Source of the DNA: Granulosicoccus sp.
Lineage (GTDB): Bacteria; Pseudomonadota; Gammaproteobacteria; Granulosicoccales; Granulosicoccaceae
DNA length: 36,151 bases
Direction of reading: 5' to 3'
NCBI GenBank assembly: GCA_023301795.1
Contig: JALZVU010000198.1
Coordinates: 1 to 36,151, forward strand
Shown: piece after piece, positions 35,952-36,151 of the stretch
How positions within the stretch are numbered: position 1 is the first letter of the stretch
Layout of the letters: every line of letters starts with the position of its first letter
Notes under the pieces: model-generated
The model's input: the letters and a program-made list of their open reading frames with translations, nothing else
Told to the model about the DNA's origin: nothing
The model's database searches: none
Program-made: the position numbers and the translations under genes

Positions 35952-36151
35952 ATGAGTCTTGTAGGAACACTAGGACGTATTGCTATAGGCGTGGCCATGG
36001 CGAAAGGTGTTGGTAAAATGATGGGCGGACGCAGCAGTGGTGGCGGCGGTCTTGGCGGAATGCTGGGAAGTGCATTGGGCGGCGGCAGTGGTGGTGGGCT
36101 TGGCGGTATGCTGGGCAATGCCATGGGCGGCAGTAGCGGTGGCGCTGGTGG
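35952..36151 (+). CDS. DUF533/TerB-like protein with glycine-rich start, cut by window edge
   Basis: The frame opens MSLVGTLGRIAIGVAMAKGVG (35952) with AGGAG six bases upstream and runs to the edge as a glycine- and serine-rich stretch with repeated GGMLG/GGSGGG units. This resembles the N-terminus of DUF533 or TerB-type proteins with a long low-complexity linker, but the domain itself is off the window. The function is unknown. Confidence 0.7.
   Translation, partial: MSLVGTLGRIAIGVAMAKGVGKMMGGRSSGGGGLGGMLGSALGGGSGGGLGGMLGNAMGGSSGGAG

Overview
The window looks like chromosomal DNA of a free-living, heterotrophic gammaproteobacterium, perhaps marine. This is inferred from the product set: RIO kinase, sucCD, PhoX, YcaQ-type glycosylase, TTT transporter, MCP, MocR and several FCD/CBS proteins. 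The genus cannot be resolved. I saw no rRNA, tRNA, CRISPR, phage or insertion sequence. Coding density is high and genes face both ways in short operons.

Layout. 1-5461: an EamA exporter cut by the left edge, a RIO kinase, a Tat-exported PhoX phosphatase, a DEDDh exonuclease and a CBS-pair protein. 5523-7633: sucCD on the minus strand, sharing a bidirectional terminator with the CBS gene. 7987-16056: an oxalate-catabolism block. It has an FCD-type GntR regulator with a palindrome over its own promoter, oxalyl-CoA decarboxylase (oxc), formyl-CoA transferase (frc), a stand-alone protein resembling the hydrolase domain of 10-formyl-THF dehydrogenase, a double universal-stress protein, and the two membrane subunits (TctB, TctA) of a tripartite tricarboxylate transporter with no TctC nearby. 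16163-19283: a glutathione S-transferase, a striking 104-bp tetranucleotide array, and a MocR-type regulator divergent from an FMN-binding PNPOx-like protein. 19375-22757: a two-helix membrane protein of unknown role, a secreted Cache-like protein and a methyl-accepting chemotaxis protein. 22985-25241: phosphoglucomutase and cobU.

25423-31115 is a single-direction run: a beta-hydroxyacid dehydrogenase, a LarA-family nickel-pincer (NPN) racemase/epimerase, and all three NPN cofactor-assembly proteins LarC, LarE and LarB, then a TMEM220-like membrane protein. It is a self-contained racemase-plus-cofactor module whose substrate is unknown. 31105-36151: an EamA exporter, a second CBS-pair protein, an inositol-dehydrogenase-like oxidoreductase, a split YeeE/YedE transporter, a YcaQ-type DNA glycosylase, and the glycine-rich start of a DUF533/TerB-like protein cut by the right edge.

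The two most system-like regions are the oxalate block, where a formyl-group enzyme and a TctC-less transporter join oxc and frc, and the lar block, where a dehydrogenase is coupled to an orphan-substrate LarA. Both use known families in combinations worth testing; neither is demonstrably new from sequence alone.
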